Positions 36,667 through 45,677 of a stretch of DNA of 64,000 nucleotides are shown here, in pieces. The DNA is from Sarcomyxa edulis (lineage: Eukaryota > Basidiomycota > Agaricomycetes > Agaricales > Mycenaceae), in the NCBI GenBank assembly GCA_009761415.1, contig QUOL01000003.1, positions 1,674,001 to 1,738,000 on the forward strand. Direction: 5' to 3'. Numbering within the stretch: position 1 is the first letter of the stretch; the number at the start of each line of letters is the position of its first letter. The notes below the pieces were generated by a model, which was not told where the DNA came from, ran no database searches, and was given only the letters and a program-made list of their open reading frames with translations. The position numbers and the translations under genes were made by a program.

Positions 36667-38666
36667 GCTCTGGCGGTGCACGGATCGATACCCCGAGTTG
36701 GTTGTTAGCTGATTTTTTTCTTTTCTTCTTTATGGTGAGATGTATGCTAGACTTGGAATCGTTGAATGGAATGACCGTGGTCTGCAGTGTGACGTGTGAC
36801 TGTGAGGTTCCAAACGTAGCTCGCTTGAGGCGCCGGCAATTGCCGAGATACACGGCTCGGTTCAGAACTTAAGCCGGGCCGCGCCGGGCCGAGACTTCCC
36901 CGATTGCCGAAGTCTTCCCTCTATTGGCCGGATAAAGGCCGACATTCAGGGGGAGTATTACCTTTTCGGGACACATTGGGACAAAATAAAATAATATCCT
37001 TCCCAATCGGGTAATTAATATTACCTAATTAGGTAAGAAAGGCAGGGAAAAAACAATGATTCGAAAGAGGCTCGATCTCTTGACCTTCTTCCTAAGAACG
37101 AAATGCTCGACCATGAAAAGGTGGCATTTGTACAAGAAATCCCCCCGAGCCGGGGGGAAATGACATCCTCCCCAGGGATCACCCGGGCTGCATTCTGTCT
37201 TGTTTTTTCAAGGTCTTGGGGAGGCGAGCGAGCCGCAGGCAAGCCCATCCGTGTCAAGTTTGTCAATGATGCTAGAATTCCCCCGACTCGGGGGGAAAAC
37301 AGTCTCGCGCAAGAGATAACCAAGAATCCCCCCGACTTGGGGGAGAACAGTCTCGAGCAAGAGATAACCAAGAATCCCCCCGACTCGAGGGGAAAACAGT
37401 CTCAAAAGAAAGGACAGGAATCACCCCGGCTTGGGGGGAAAACACTCTTGAGAGCACCAAAAAGTTTTGATAGTACAGGAATCCCCCGGCTCGGGGGGAA
37501 AACTCTCTCGAGCAAGAGATGACCAAAGCTCGATAGGACCGGATTCCCCCCGGGAAAACACCCCGAAAAGCTCAACAAAATTCCGAAAGGACCATAATTC
37601 CCCCGGCTCGGGGGAAAAAGTTGATTCGGATGAGCATCGATCTCATGACCTTCTGTGGACAAGTTGTAAACAATTGTTAGACAGATGTGATAACCATCTA
37701 CACCACCGAACCATGTTTGGCCTCGTGAAATGCGTTATACAATCGATGAGGATTTCGAGGAGGAATCCCTGGAAGGTGGCACCTTCCGATTATAACAGGG
37801 ACAAGCACGGGTAAGTCTATTTTTGGCTTTGACACTGCCCGACACGTAGCTCTGGACTGGGCAGTGGGTCACCTCTCTAGATCTTCGTGTTGCGCATCCT
37901 GGACGCGCACATCACTATCCAAATATTCATGTGACCAAACCGACGAGGAGTCTCTGTCATACAGAATGCCAGGTGGGCTTACCAATGCGTGAGGACAGAC
38001 TCGGACAACATATCGCGTACGTGCTGTTACACTCGAACCAAACTCCTTGATTAACCTTCTCGATTTGTTCTCGATCGACCTAGAAGATGCAAGGTTTGAG
38101 GGCGGCGCTACTGGCTGTGCTAGGTAAATATCACTCGCGACAACTTACTTTGCAGTGCCCCACAGGCGCCCGGGAGCCGATGACGCATCTTTGAAATGGC
38201 AGTATGGCCCAGGAGCTCTGAACTCTGATAGTTGGGAGCTTCAGAAAATGATGAAGTAACCAGCCATACTCGTGTATCTGTACCCTCGTTCAGGCAAGAC
38301 GACGCGCTCGGATCTGTCAACGAGAAGATACGCGAGCCTGACGGGATTTTAGGTTGTGCGAGTCCGATGGGAGTATGGGTTGTTTCGTTACGGGGCGCGA
38401 CGCTAAACCAGAGAGAGCAACTCTCAGTGACACGCTTTACTCTATGCCTTTCAATAACAAATGCCGTCGATGGCGCACTGTGTTGTGCCTGGCGTTTCGC
38501 CCGACGACCCTTTTTATTCAAATTAAATTAACAAGATCACTCAACCTAATGAGATTCTTATCACTACGTCGCCTGGCGCGCCCTCTCTTTCGTGGTTTAT
38601 CCTGCTATCTCAGCGAGCTAGTATACCCAAGGTCATCAAGGTCATCACCGACTCCGAGTCCTTATC
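36667..38666. other. 2-kb gene-free region with palindrome array
   Basis: No conserved frame was found on either strand. The left third holds AT-rich sequence (around 36975-37040), the middle the palindromic tandem array described separately, and the right part unremarkable sequence with a pyrimidine-rich stretch before the membrane-protein gene. Long open frames across 37.0-37.8 kb are artefacts of the repeat. Confidence 0.6.
37141..37614. repeat. Tandem array of GC-rich palindromes (48-bp period)
   Basis: Eight copies of a core like CCCCCCGACTCGGGGGG begin at about 37141, 37280, 37328, 37376, 37424, 37483, 37546 and 37600. Copies 2 to 5 are spaced exactly 48 bp apart; later spacings are 59, 63 and 54 bp. 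Between cores lies a related A-rich spacer, roughly AAAACAGTCTCGAGCAAGAG. Each core can fold into a 5-6 bp G:C hairpin. Copy 7 is shortened to CCCCCCGGG. Confidence 0.85.
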
Positions 38667-40542
38667 ATGTCCACAGCGTTCTATAACCTCACAATACCCG
38701 ATCAGTCCCCAACAATTGCCTACTTGCCGTCTCGAGATGGCCCTCTTACCTCGTCCTGGAACGTTACCTACTCGAACACTCCGGACTCTTCGTATGATAC
38801 GAGCCACACCAGCACCAATCTTGCTTCCGGGATATCCTCGCATCGCACCTCCCTGGTAGGGGCTACTGTTGAAGTCGATTTTATGGGCACCGCAATCTAT
38901 CTCTACGGATCTGCGCAAGCAGGGAGCTACTCCACATCCTTGGATGGGGCAACGGCCGTTCAAGGAAGCCCCGATGGACAACTTCTGTTGAACGCGACCG
39001 CGCTATCTTACGACAAACACTCCTTGGTTCTGACAGTTACGCGAGCCGAGGAGGTTAGCATCTCGTATGCTATATTGACTGTTGGTGTAGGGACTGTCGG
39101 GTATGTTTGCCATCCTTTCAAGAACGATTCCAGCCTGATTATGGACACTTTAATTGAAAAACAGCTCTACTCTGCAAAACTCGACCGTTGATGCTGTCAT
39201 TACAGCTGCAGATGGTACTTCCTCACTTAGCACCTTCTTCGACACAAGCGGCAATGGACCCTTCGATACAGGCCACGATGCAACTGGCTACTCTCGAATA
39301 GACACTGATGGAGCTGGCGGGACGATATCAATAACATTTACGAGCGCGTAAGAGGTTATTTAGGTTAAATCATCATCTTTTGCTCATATATGCGCGTAGA
39401 TCGGCCCTCTTCGTATACGGGACATCAAACTACGACCATTCGACGTATACCGTAACTTTAAAACCTTTCGCTGGTTTCTCCGACAATATCCGCACATTCA
39501 ATGGTTCATCTCGATGGTTTGCATACGACAATCTCATATATTGGGAAGCCGGGTTGGATCGAGATACAACATATAGTGTCAGTTTGCAGAATTTGGTCGG
39601 GAATAAATTTTTGGATGTTCACAGCGTTGTCTTGCTGGACGCCATTCCCAGGTAAGCTGTATCTGCATAGCTATGTTGGATATTCAAACTTACATGCGAC
39701 GTCTCGCTCGCCTAGCAATTCGGGAAACACTTCTACGTCTACTTCCGCGTCCAGTACTAGCGGTACTCTCAGTACCACCTCAAGCAGCTCTGGAAGCGGG
39801 ACAGGCAGCACAGGCAGCCAGATTGTATCGGAGTCTGGTCACAGCAGCTTATCGACTGGGGCTATTGCTGGGATCGCTGTGAGTTCGAGAGTATATGCAA
39901 TCATGTTATCGTTCACTCACCTTTTCTTAGGTTGTGTCAGCTGCGTTCGTGGGAGCTGTGATCTTGGCATTATTCCTGTGGCGCAAGAGGTCAGCTTTCT
40001 TCCATAATCTTTTCACAACTTACCTTTCTTATATCTTATATTTGATCAAGGCAATCCACACGGCGGGGATATGCTTACAACAATCCCGGCGGACCACCTC
40101 CGCAAAATGGCATCATCGATGATTACAATCCTTGTAAGTCTTCCTGTAGTACTTCTGTCACGTACGCGGTTTCAAGAATTACCATTACTCTTCTTTAGAT
40201 ACGGATTTCACGCCGCCAGGACGCTCTATCTCACAACCATTTAGTACCGCCAGCACAACTTTCTACGATCCTTCTCAGACAATGGGCGGTCAGGCGTCCA
40301 TTACTCCCTTCCAACTATACAACTTGGGCTCGCATGCTACGCTATCATCTACAATACAAACCTCTTCGCCTCATCTAATCTCTTCATCGGTTGGCGATGA
40401 GTCCTCCTCAAAAATACCGCCCAGCGTGCCGACTCAATCGACGATAGTAAGACGGGAGGTCGACGCAGGTCCGGTACCTATGGAGGAAGTTCTTCCTCCT
40501 GGTTATAATCCTAGCTGGCTTGCGGCAAGCGCCGAGCCTTGA
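38667..40542 (+). CDS. Single-pass membrane protein with Ser/Thr-rich stalk
   Basis: Seven exons: 38667-39100, 39165-39347, 39400-39651, 39716-39878, 39931-39989, 40051-40133, 40199-40542 (505 aa). Two beta-rich domains of ~140 residues (one with VEVDFMGTAIYLYGSAQAGS, one with ISITFTSASALFVYGTSNYD) resemble each other and the galactose-binding-like fold. A Ser/Thr/Gly-rich stalk follows (~300-335), then one membrane span (AGIAVVVSAAFVGAVILALFLW, split in text only by an intron) with an RKRQSTRR stop-transfer, and a ~130-residue Pro/Ser-rich cytosolic tail. This layout is common in an uncharacterised Agaricomycete family. No cleavable signal peptide is visible at the first ATG, so a short upstream exon may be missing. 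Function unknown. Confidence 0.75.
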
Positions 40543-41265
40543 TGCATGATGGACTTGGATGTTATGGACTTTTGCTTTATACCACGGATTTGATATTGTA
40601 ATAGGGTACTTGCCTCATTTTTCGTTGCTCAGGTGTCTCGTAGGGGTTAATAGAAGTTGGCTCATAACAAGAAAAGGTGTGAGGAGCAAAAGACAAACCA
40701 ATCTTCATGTCTAGGCCTTCGGGGGGAATCGAACACCCATTTCCTCTTACGAATTCGAAGCTCGAAAGCTTGAATTGAGTTGACAGTAAGGATGCCATTC
40801 ATTGGTTCGAGGCGATCTGACCACTGATCTACGAAGGCTATGAAAAGAGCATCACGAGCCTTGTTTAGTGGGGTTGATGGACCGAGAACCAGCAAGCACG
40901 CAGTCGGAGAAGAGAGTCTTTCCCGAAAGTTCAACGAGGAGAGTATCTGAAGGTCCAGCAACGATGGCGATTACCTTTCGACCAATAGGGAATATATGGT
41001 AAAAGCCCGAAGATACGATATGGTCAACTGAGAGATGGCAAGCAGCACGATAGGCGGCGATTGTAAAACAATCCGAAGGTGCACCGTGAAAAATCTAATG
41101 CCCAATCACGATCCTGGTGCTTATGAGCATCATCATTATGCAGAGCTATATTCAGGTGTCATATATATCGCTACGAATACGAAACAACTGAGCAAGAGTT
41201 TGAAATGAAAGATAATGATACAAAGCAAAAGCTCACGATTACAAGATCTGTTGCTTTCCCCAGCC
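40543..41265. other. Convergent intergenic region with tRNA-like sequence
   Basis: The membrane-protein gene and the lactonase gene converge here. Apart from the tRNA-like segment at 40715-40838, I see only 3' UTR-like sequence. Confidence 0.5.
40715..40838 (-). pseudogene. tRNA-like sequence with 50-nt insertion in anticodon arm (probable pseudogene)
   Basis: Read on the minus strand, GCCTTCG at one end pairs perfectly with CGAAGGC at the other as a 7-bp acceptor stem. A D-arm follows (GATC-AGTGGTCA-GATC, 4 of 4 pairs) and a T-arm GGGTG-TTCGATT-CCCCC with one T:C mismatch. The region is 124 nt instead of ~72, with about 53 extra bases in the anticodon arm. If spliced at the normal 37/38 site the anticodon would be CCA (Trp), but the expected T33 is A and pair 31:39 is G:A. 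Alternatively TTCGTAAGAGG resembles the 3' half of a Thr(CGT) anticodon arm. The defects favour a decayed gene; a non-standard intron is possible. Confidence 0.45.
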
Positions 41266-42429
41266 TCAAACCCACAGGAACCCTGTAGGAGCCTCTACTG
41301 CGGCATTCACTGCGACCTGTCTCAAGTTCTTTCCACCATCGATCCGCTCGAAGACCTTCACGCCTCCGCCATGAACGCCTCCAGCGACTAACCATTTATC
41401 ATCTGGGCCTCCGAAAACAATTGCACGAGCATGTTTCAGTCCTGTTCTGACCTCCGTTACCAATGTCGACTGTTCACCTCGGATAGCGAAGATTGCAATA
41501 GTGTCGCCGTCAGGGGAGGGATCGTTGCGGTTGGAGATGTAAATATACGGGTCGGGAAAGGTCGAGTTGGGAAGGGGAATGAGGATTTCCGCGGCTAACA
41601 TGTCATTTGGAAGTGGCAGAGGCTTGGATAATGTCGATGTGGTATCGATGAGCGTGGGCTCAGCTGGAAGGGGCGGAAAGCGATGTTTCACCAACGAGCT
41701 TGTCAGCTCGAGCAGCGTATACAGTATGCCATCTACGATAATACAATTGAGACCCTCTCATACTTTCTGATGAAACATAAAACACGCACCGTAGAAGGCT
41801 ACATGCCGTGGTCCACCTCCGGCTTCGTACTGAACGTGCCCTTTGGATTTCCAAGTTTTATCTTCACCCCGTACGAAGCGCCATACTTTGTCTCCCCCAA
41901 GGTCGGCGACCAGAAGCTCTTGATTCTCTTGATGCAAAAAGACTTGATGAGCATGGGAGGTCTCTTGTCTTTCCTTGTTCGGTCCTGATCCAAGTAACTG
42001 TGTCGTGAACGGTTCTTTCTCAAGCAGATATGGAGCTTTCGACGATATCGGAAGCGTAGAAAAGCTCCCGGATGAATACTAACAATGTCGGTAAGAATGG
42101 AAAAGTCTGTCGAGAGGATACTGACATACGTTTGTTATGAGGAGCTCATCGTTCGTTGCAAGTAATGAGCATGGATCTTGTCCTCCGCTAGGTGCTTCGG
42201 CGACAACTTGCCCTTTCCAACTTTCGTCATATTTCACCACAACAACCTTTCCATCAGATTGTTCGAGTACTGTGAAGATAAGAGACGATTCTTCGGGATG
42301 TGGTGTGATCCAAGATGGCTGGTGCCCGACGGTGACCGCGGAGACGACTTTGAGACTACTAGTTGTGGGATCAAAAGACAGAGTTGTGATCTCGTTCGTG
42401 TAGGATGCTACGAGAATTCTGAAGGCCAT
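41266..42429 (-). CDS. Lactonase / 6-phosphogluconolactonase-like seven-bladed propeller
   Basis: Three exons on the minus strand: 42130-42429, 41790-42078, 41266-41732 (351 aa). ILVASYTNEITTLSFDPTTS, VGHQPSWITPHP, SHAHQVFLHQENQELLVADLGGDKVWRF and GGGPRHVAFYDGILYTLLELTS are typical blade motifs of the YbhE/Lactonase_7 family, which includes bacterial Pgl and fungal carboxy-muconate cyclase. Members hydrolyse sugar lactones or cyclise muconates; the exact substrate cannot be told. No signal peptide, so cytosolic. The blade motif HVAFYDGILY spans an intron, which confirms the junction. A TATA box lies about 45 bp upstream. Confidence 0.88.
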
Positions 42430-42471
42430 GGAGACAGAGAGAGAGAATGAACTTACCCCTGTATCTCAGTC

Positions 42472-42482
42472 CTTATATATAG
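42472..42482 (-). promoter_or_regulatory. TATA box of the lactonase gene
   Basis: Reading leftward the sequence is TATATATAAG, about 45 bp before the lactonase ATG. Confidence 0.5.
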
Positions 42483-42617
42483 AGACCGCCGGATGGCCGA
42501 ATTTTCACCGGTGTACGCATTGCGACGGACACAACGGGTCGTTAGAAACGTAGGATGGAAATAACGGATAATAAACGGTGAAAGCCAGGCAAGACAACTC
42601 AAGTTTTGGATACTTCT

Positions 42618-42649
42618 GGATGTACTTGAGTGTAACTTGAAGTACATCC
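42618..42649. repeat. 10-bp inverted repeat in a promoter
   Basis: GGATGTACTT and its exact reverse complement AAGTACATCC are separated by 12 bases. It could be a dimeric regulator site or a fold-back remnant. Confidence 0.6.
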
Positions 42650-43449
42650 GAGTCCACACCAAGGCTCGGTGCCGAGCCGATTCTCCGACACGTGGCGTCC
42701 GCATAACTATTTGGCAAAAATCAGAAAGCCTAACAGACGCCCTCTTGTCCTCCGGAACCATCATCGTTCAGATGCTATCGAGCTATTTGAAAATAAGCAG
42801 AACCATATGGTGATGTATGAATTTCGCCGTCGTGATCCTCCTCCGTCCGACGTGGATAGACGTGAATGGAGCAATTAAAGAGGCTTGTAGATCTCGCCCG
42901 CATGGAAAGCGTAAGTCTGTGATGAACACTAGTAGGAAGAACTTGCTGAAGTGGGCTTTTCTATGGGATCTACTGCAACGCGGGTTTTCTGTTATATATT
43001 AGATTCCAGCCCTTGAACTAGCTCGGAATGCAGTCTACTGTCTACACGATTTGGCGGTTCCGAAGATATGACTTAGTACCGTAGTTTGTAGCGGTACCGA
43101 GGTCGGTGAACTTATATATTGACCTTCTGGTAACTTCCTGAACGCTCAAGGACGCGCCCTACATATGCACACCATCCGGCAAGTACTTTGCGTCCGAGGC
43201 ACGAAGATTAGAGTCGACCAACAGTCGACTCGGAGAAAAGTCAAATTCAAATTCGATTGCTGAATTCTGCGCCTACAATCCAATACTCTTCGTCTTTTCA
43301 CGAAGCACAAGACTGGTACAAAACTCGAACTTCCAGCGCTTTCTACGATTCAAAACTAGAGACGACTTTCCGCGCATAAAAAGGCATAAAATTTAGGCCA
43401 AGCAGTCAGGACCCCGAGACCAACCCGAGACTAGAATAGTACCTCGACC

Positions 43450-44828
43450 ATGTACATCGCACGCGTTTCTACACGTAGTTCCTTGAGACTCGTGTCTTCT
43501 CCCAAAGTGTTCAGCTCTCTTGATGTGACAAGATATCATCCAATACTTGCAGCAGGATATGTTTCCGATCCGGTACTACATCGTTCGAAGGCGTCGCGAC
43601 AGCTAGGGGACTACCCCATTCCTTCATTACCTGAAGTACCACCTTCCCCACCTACCATGGTCTCTCGCGAGGAGGCTACAAAGTACCTGGTTCCATTGTG
43701 CAGACGCGGCTGGGCAGCACATAATCGATTGGTGGATAGAACCAATGCTGATGGAACAGCGGAAAAGTATAGCGGGAAAGTACTAAAAAATACGTTCTGG
43801 GTCAACGACACCGCTACATCCTTGGCATGGCTGGAAGAGCTGGCCGCTATAGCGCTCTCAGAGAATGTCAGTGATCTCTCACCGTGGTCATATCGGCCGC
43901 TTTTCTCTTGCTCTAGTGGGAACTTAACACTGACACATCTATCAGCAACCTTTCAACCTGATTGGATTGGATTCGAATGCAGTCAAATTCCAGACGTCCA
44001 CTCCGGATGCTATTGTCCCATATACAGATGAAAAGCTTTTGTGGGTAACTCTCCGTGACATTCGAGTCGCGATCCTCGCAGAGACAAAGTTTTCCGAAAA
44101 ATACATCACAACCGGCCTGGCATCTCCTTCAATGCAACGAGCCCCTCCCAGCAAGTTCACCAAGGCAGAGACGTTTTTGACCGCCCCGAATCCTCGTCCC
44201 ATATCACCAACGACCGCAACGGACGTCTCTCCTTCTCCTTCTCGCGATCCTTTACCAATTCCCCAGTCACCTCCCGTCTCCAAAGTTGAAACGTCTGTCG
44301 TTGATGAGGACATCGCACTGTACCTGGATCCGCTCTACACCCGAAAATGGACCGTTGATTATTTCCATAAGGCGGGCCCAGGGCACCCGTTATCTTCTCG
44401 ACTCATGAAGTCGTTCCAGTTCGATAGCGATGACTCCGCTTTAGCATTCAGTCTCGGCGCTAGTAAGATCGCCATCAAAGAACATGCAAGTTGTTTCGCT
44501 CTGTCTCTGTCTTCGGTTGCGTGACTACTGACTCATTGTGACGCAGGATGATATAGCGTTCGTGATCCACGCCGGTATGCTCAACTTTTACACGACTGGA
44601 ATCGCGAAACAAGAAATCACGTACCGTGATATCCGGACGGCCATTCTCGTAGAAGAATATCTCGCTGTACACCAGGACAAGCTAGTCCCGATTCCTGCAG
44701 GCTACGCCCATGAGACTTGTCAACCTTCGACGGTGGCAGGGATGAAAGAGATATACGCCAGCCATCTTGACAAATCACTCGAGAAAACTACTCCACGGGC
44801 ACGGCAGCCTGAGGCTGCTGAGAAGTAA
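43450..44828 (+). CDS. Protein with two pterin-4a-carbinolamine-dehydratase-like domains
   Basis: Three exons: 43450-43866, 43946-44485, 44547-44828 (412 aa). Domain A (~residues 65-190) has RRGWAAHNR, then LKNTFWVNDTATSLAWLEELAAIALSEN, and a closing WVTLRDIRVAILAE. Domain B (~285-395) repeats the plan with RKWTVDYF, LMKSFQFDSDDSALAFSLGASKIAIKEH and ITYRDIRTAILVEE. The order Trp, Arg/Lys-x-Phe-x-Phe, helix, beta-strand and final helix is that of the PCD/DCoH fold. The catalytic His-His-Pro segment of true dehydratases is not kept (ENQPF and EHDD instead), so enzyme activity is doubtful. The Arg/Ser-rich, acid-poor N-terminus suggests mitochondrial import. Intron 44486-44546 seems to use a GC donor; an alternative GT donor with acceptor at 44556 is possible. 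Assignment is by pattern only. Confidence 0.55.
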
Positions 44829-45235
44829 ACGCACACTTCGTCATAATATCATTGGGATCATAAGTCTACATACTTTAGGTACTCCTCAAAAATATCACCG
44901 CTGCTCACACGCATCATACTACCATCGTCTGGCTCTCATGTCGTCCAATTGGTAAATCTCAGTTCGCGATTCAGTTTTTGGCTTCACAAGTCGCAAGGAC
45001 TTCGAGTTGTTTATCATGTGTATGTGGCGTAGTCGTTTCGAATCGGTCTATACTCGACCCTGAAACTGGTGTCGTCTACGGTCACGGTGTGCCACACCGG
45101 AAGCAGGTGTATTCTTTCTTGTAGCTCAAAGTATGAAGTCAGGGCAACCGACACAAACAAGTAGTGAACGTATGAAAAGCTGCTGACCAGTTCCTCCTCC
45201 TCATCATCTATGCATATTTTTCATGGCCCCCATAC
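44829..45235. other. Intergenic, no gene seen
   Basis: About 400 bp after the preceding stop codon, probably 3' UTR sequence. Confidence 0.4.
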
Positions 45236-45635
45236 TTAGTCGGGGAGCTGCAACTCCATACTCAGCATGTATTGACGGGTTGAAGGCATGATCTTCGGGA
45301 TCGCAAACATAAGAGGAGACATAGCTTCAAGTGAGAACTTTGTGCAGTGCTTCTGCGCCACTTCGCCCAGAAGGCTTGTGCTTTTGATCAATAGCTCTAG
45401 AAGAAGACTTGTAGGAGGGCGAATTCTCGCAGGTGACCGTAGCGCGTTAGTAAAGTGTAAAAGAGCCTGAGTGTCAAAGCGTTCAAGTTGAGTCCGCCCA
45501 GCCACAAAATCAACAGAGCCATTGAACAGTCTGTGACTCTGGTGTGACAGTCGTATCGAGTTCAATTCTTTGCGAGACACTCTTGGTCATTCCTGCTTCA
45601 AATCCACGGGTTGCCTCTTCGTGTCCGACCAACAT
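45236..45635 (-). CDS. Possible small hypothetical protein
   Basis: A tentative two-exon model (45528-45635, 45236-45466, with a 61-nt intron using a GTTCAA donor) would give 112 aa. Codon choice looks gene-like and the C-terminal half has an ordered pattern (TSLLLELLIKSTSLLGEVAQ, then KFSLEAMSPLMFAIPKI). No family was recognised. If real, it diverges from SF3B3 with only ~42 bp between start codons. It could equally be chance or part of a longer unrecognised gene. Confidence 0.3.
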
Positions 45636-45677
45636 AACTAGTCGCAGTCTTCGTTGATTTGTGACCGTCTTACCGTC

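Larger units (their letters stand above)
42430..43449. other. Divergent intergenic region
   Basis: One kilobase between the lactonase gene (leftward) and the next gene (rightward). It contains a TATA box on the left and an inverted repeat at 42618-42649. No coding frame of note. Confidence 0.5.

Noticed and set aside
37021..37814. Several overlapping open frames and a CRISPR-like look of the palindrome array
   Set aside because: The frames arise because the 48-bp unit is a multiple of three. The spacers are related to each other and the genome is fungal, so it is a tandem minisatellite, not a CRISPR array.
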